From an uncultured Comamonadaceae bacterium (GTDB lineage Bacteria; Pseudomonadota; Gammaproteobacteria; Burkholderiales; Burkholderiaceae_C): DNA of 7,286 nucleotides. Made by a program: the position numbers and the translations under genes. The notes below the pieces were generated by a model. It was given only the letters and a program-made list of their open reading frames with translations. It searched no databases and was not told the origin of the DNA. Position 1 is the stretch's first letter. Each line of letters opens with the position of its first letter. Of this stretch, positions 6,418 to 7,286 are shown piece by piece. The stretch covers positions 1 through 7,286 of the forward strand of contig CALBWZ010000033.1 in the NCBI GenBank assembly GCA_937893415.1. Direction: 5' to 3'.

Positions 6418-6968
6418 GAAGGCTCCTGGTCTGTATTGGGCGGGTCTTCGCGCAGGTGCTTAGCAATATAAAGGCCTTGGCCCACTATGAATATGATTGG
6501 AAAAGCGTAGCCCCAAATTTTAAACTCTACCCATTGGTCTAGCGAGTAATACATGGTCACAAATGCATTCAGCACGCCCATGGCAACAAAGTACGCTGCC
6601 CATATTAAAGCCAAGTTGTGCCACACATTGGTGGGTAATTTCAGTTGTGTACCCAACATCAGTTGCAGCAAGTTGCGCTTGTAGCCTATCAAGGCCACTG
6701 TCAAAACGATGGCCAATGCCCCATACAAAACGGTGGGCTTCCACTGTATAAAGCGCTGGTCTTGTAATACCAAGGTCAAAGTACCAAATACCACAATCAA
6801 GCCCAATGTGGCTTTTTGAACCGTGGCCACTTTGCCGTCAATTTTGTAGAGCAGGGCGGTTTGTATAGCCGTGGCAGCCATCAGGGCAGCGGTGGCTGTG
6901 TAAATATCACCTAATTTGTAGGCTACGACAAACAGGGCGATAGGAAAGAAGTCTAAAAGTAAGCGCAT
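6414..6968 (-). CDS. yciB: Inner-membrane-spanning protein YciB (septation protein A family)
   Basis: The 184-residue protein is of usual family length and almost wholly hydrophobic. It opens with MRLLLDFFPIALFVVAYKLGDIYTA-type sequence, the family signature (shown here as LLLDFFP and YKLGDIYTATA). Further marks are FIQWKPTVLYG (73-83), GTQLKLPTNVW (106-116) and the C-terminal GQGLYIAKH. I count about five to six membrane segments, near residues 3-19, 22-43, 52-70, 79-96, 118-139 and 152-168. The family is needed for normal cell division and envelope integrity; its exact molecular job is not settled. The gene lies 45 bases after selO and its TGA overlaps the bolA ATG (ATGA, 6414-6417). No Shine-Dalgarno precedes its ATG; instead a -10-like GATAAT lies six bases before the start codon. 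Confidence 0.93.
   Translation of the reverse strand: MRLLLDFFPIALFVVAYKLGDIYTATAALMAATAIQTALLYKIDGKVATVQKATLGLIVVFGTLTLVLQDQRFIQWKPTVLYGALAIVLTVALIGYKRNLLQLMLGTQLKLPTNVWHNLALIWAAYFVAMGVLNAFVTMYYSLDQWVEFKIWGYAFPIIFIVGQGLYIAKHLREDPPNTDQEPS
6423..6427 (-). promoter_or_regulatory. Ribosome binding site of bolA (AGGAG)
   Basis: On the - strand AGGAG lies 5 bases before the bolA ATG and inside the last codons of yciB. It is the clearest Shine-Dalgarno in the window and fixes the bolA start at 6417. Confidence 0.75.
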
Positions 6969-6974
6969 AGAGGA

Positions 6975-6980
6975 ATTATC
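6975..6980 (-). promoter_or_regulatory. Possible -10 element (GATAAT) just before yciB
   Basis: GATAAT differs from the TATAAT consensus at one base and ends six bases before the yciB ATG. A weak -35 candidate, TTAACC, lies 15 bases upstream. If used, the transcript would start almost at the ATG and be leaderless, which would fit the missing Shine-Dalgarno. The support is only sequence likeness. Confidence 0.2.
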
Positions 6981-7013
6981 TACTGTGAATCAATGGGTTA
7001 AGCGGGACGTGAT

Positions 7014-7286
7014 TTATGACGAGCAGCTCAGTGACAAACCAGCTGCCCAAGCCGGCGGTAAGCTGGCCCACTCGTTGAAGGCATGGTGCTCTTCAAAAGG
7101 CGTATCCAACACAGTCTTTAAGTGATTTAGAACAGACCAGTCGCCTGACTGCGCCGCGGTTATGGCATCTTGAGCCAAGTGGTTGCGCAGCACAAACTTG
7201 GGATTGGTGGTCTTGATACGATGTCCCCAACGCAACTGTTCTGGCTCAGTCAATAGCTGTAAGCGCTCAATGTAGCGTGACCACCA
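7014..7286 (-). CDS. selO: Protein adenylyltransferase SelO (YdiU family), C-terminal fragment
   Basis: The frame is open to the right edge, so only the last 90 residues are visible, beginning WWSRYIERLQ. SelO is a pseudokinase-fold enzyme that transfers AMP from ATP to hydroxyl side chains of proteins, linked to redox stress. The kinase-like core lies outside the window. The visible end has the family's NPKFVLRNHLAQDAI motif, then FEEHHAFNEWASLPPAWA, and closes with SCSS. The cysteine third from the end is at the position held by selenocysteine in animal SelO proteins, and is a redox-active cysteine in bacterial ones. The TAA is at 7014-7016. yciB follows 45 bases later on the same strand, so both are probably co-transcribed. 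Confidence 0.9.
   Translation of the reverse strand, partial: WWSRYIERLQLLTEPEQLRWGHRIKTTNPKFVLRNHLAQDAITAAQSGDWSVLNHLKTVLDTPFEEHHAFNEWASLPPAWAAGLSLSCSS

Overview
The window is a piece of a bacterial chromosome that looks like Burkholderiales (Betaproteobacteria), probably Comamonadaceae-like. I base this on the style of the long PurL, including an inserted segment that I recall from Burkholderiales PurL proteins, and on the SelO, YciB, BolA and PpiC neighbourhood. The base composition looks moderate by eye (not counted), lower than in many high-GC Comamonadaceae. I see no tRNA, rRNA, CRISPR array, insertion sequence or phage gene. It is a housekeeping region.

Left part, + strand: the tail of a protein ending in a cyclic-nucleotide-binding domain (2-199); a 127-base gap; then the very long purL gene (327-4397) for phosphoribosylformylglycinamidine synthase, which starts at GTG. 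After a 116-base gap comes an alpha/beta hydrolase of the EstC / plant methylesterase type (4514-5281).

Right part, - strand, read right to left: the C-terminus of the protein AMPylase SelO (7014-7286, cut by the window edge), yciB (6414-6968), a BolA-type domain and a periplasmic parvulin-type prolyl isomerase (PpiC). The genes are tightly packed: yciB and bolA share an ATGA, and the ppiC stop overlaps the convergent hydrolase stop by 7 bases. They probably form one transcript, linked to cell envelope and redox upkeep. It most likely ends at a strong stem-loop with a T tract that lies inside the hydrolase coding region (5167-5200).

The main oddity is that BolA and PpiC are one uninterrupted reading frame (5275-6417) with a signal peptide in the middle of the protein. 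The frame is held open by a run of eight C on the - strand (6137-6144). With seven C, BolA would end at once at a TGA, at the length expected for a normal BolA; with nine C it would end a few codons later. This is either a one-base indel (sequencing or assembly error, or a recent mutation) or a length-variable switch between a fused and a separate product. No wholly new system is evident beyond this.
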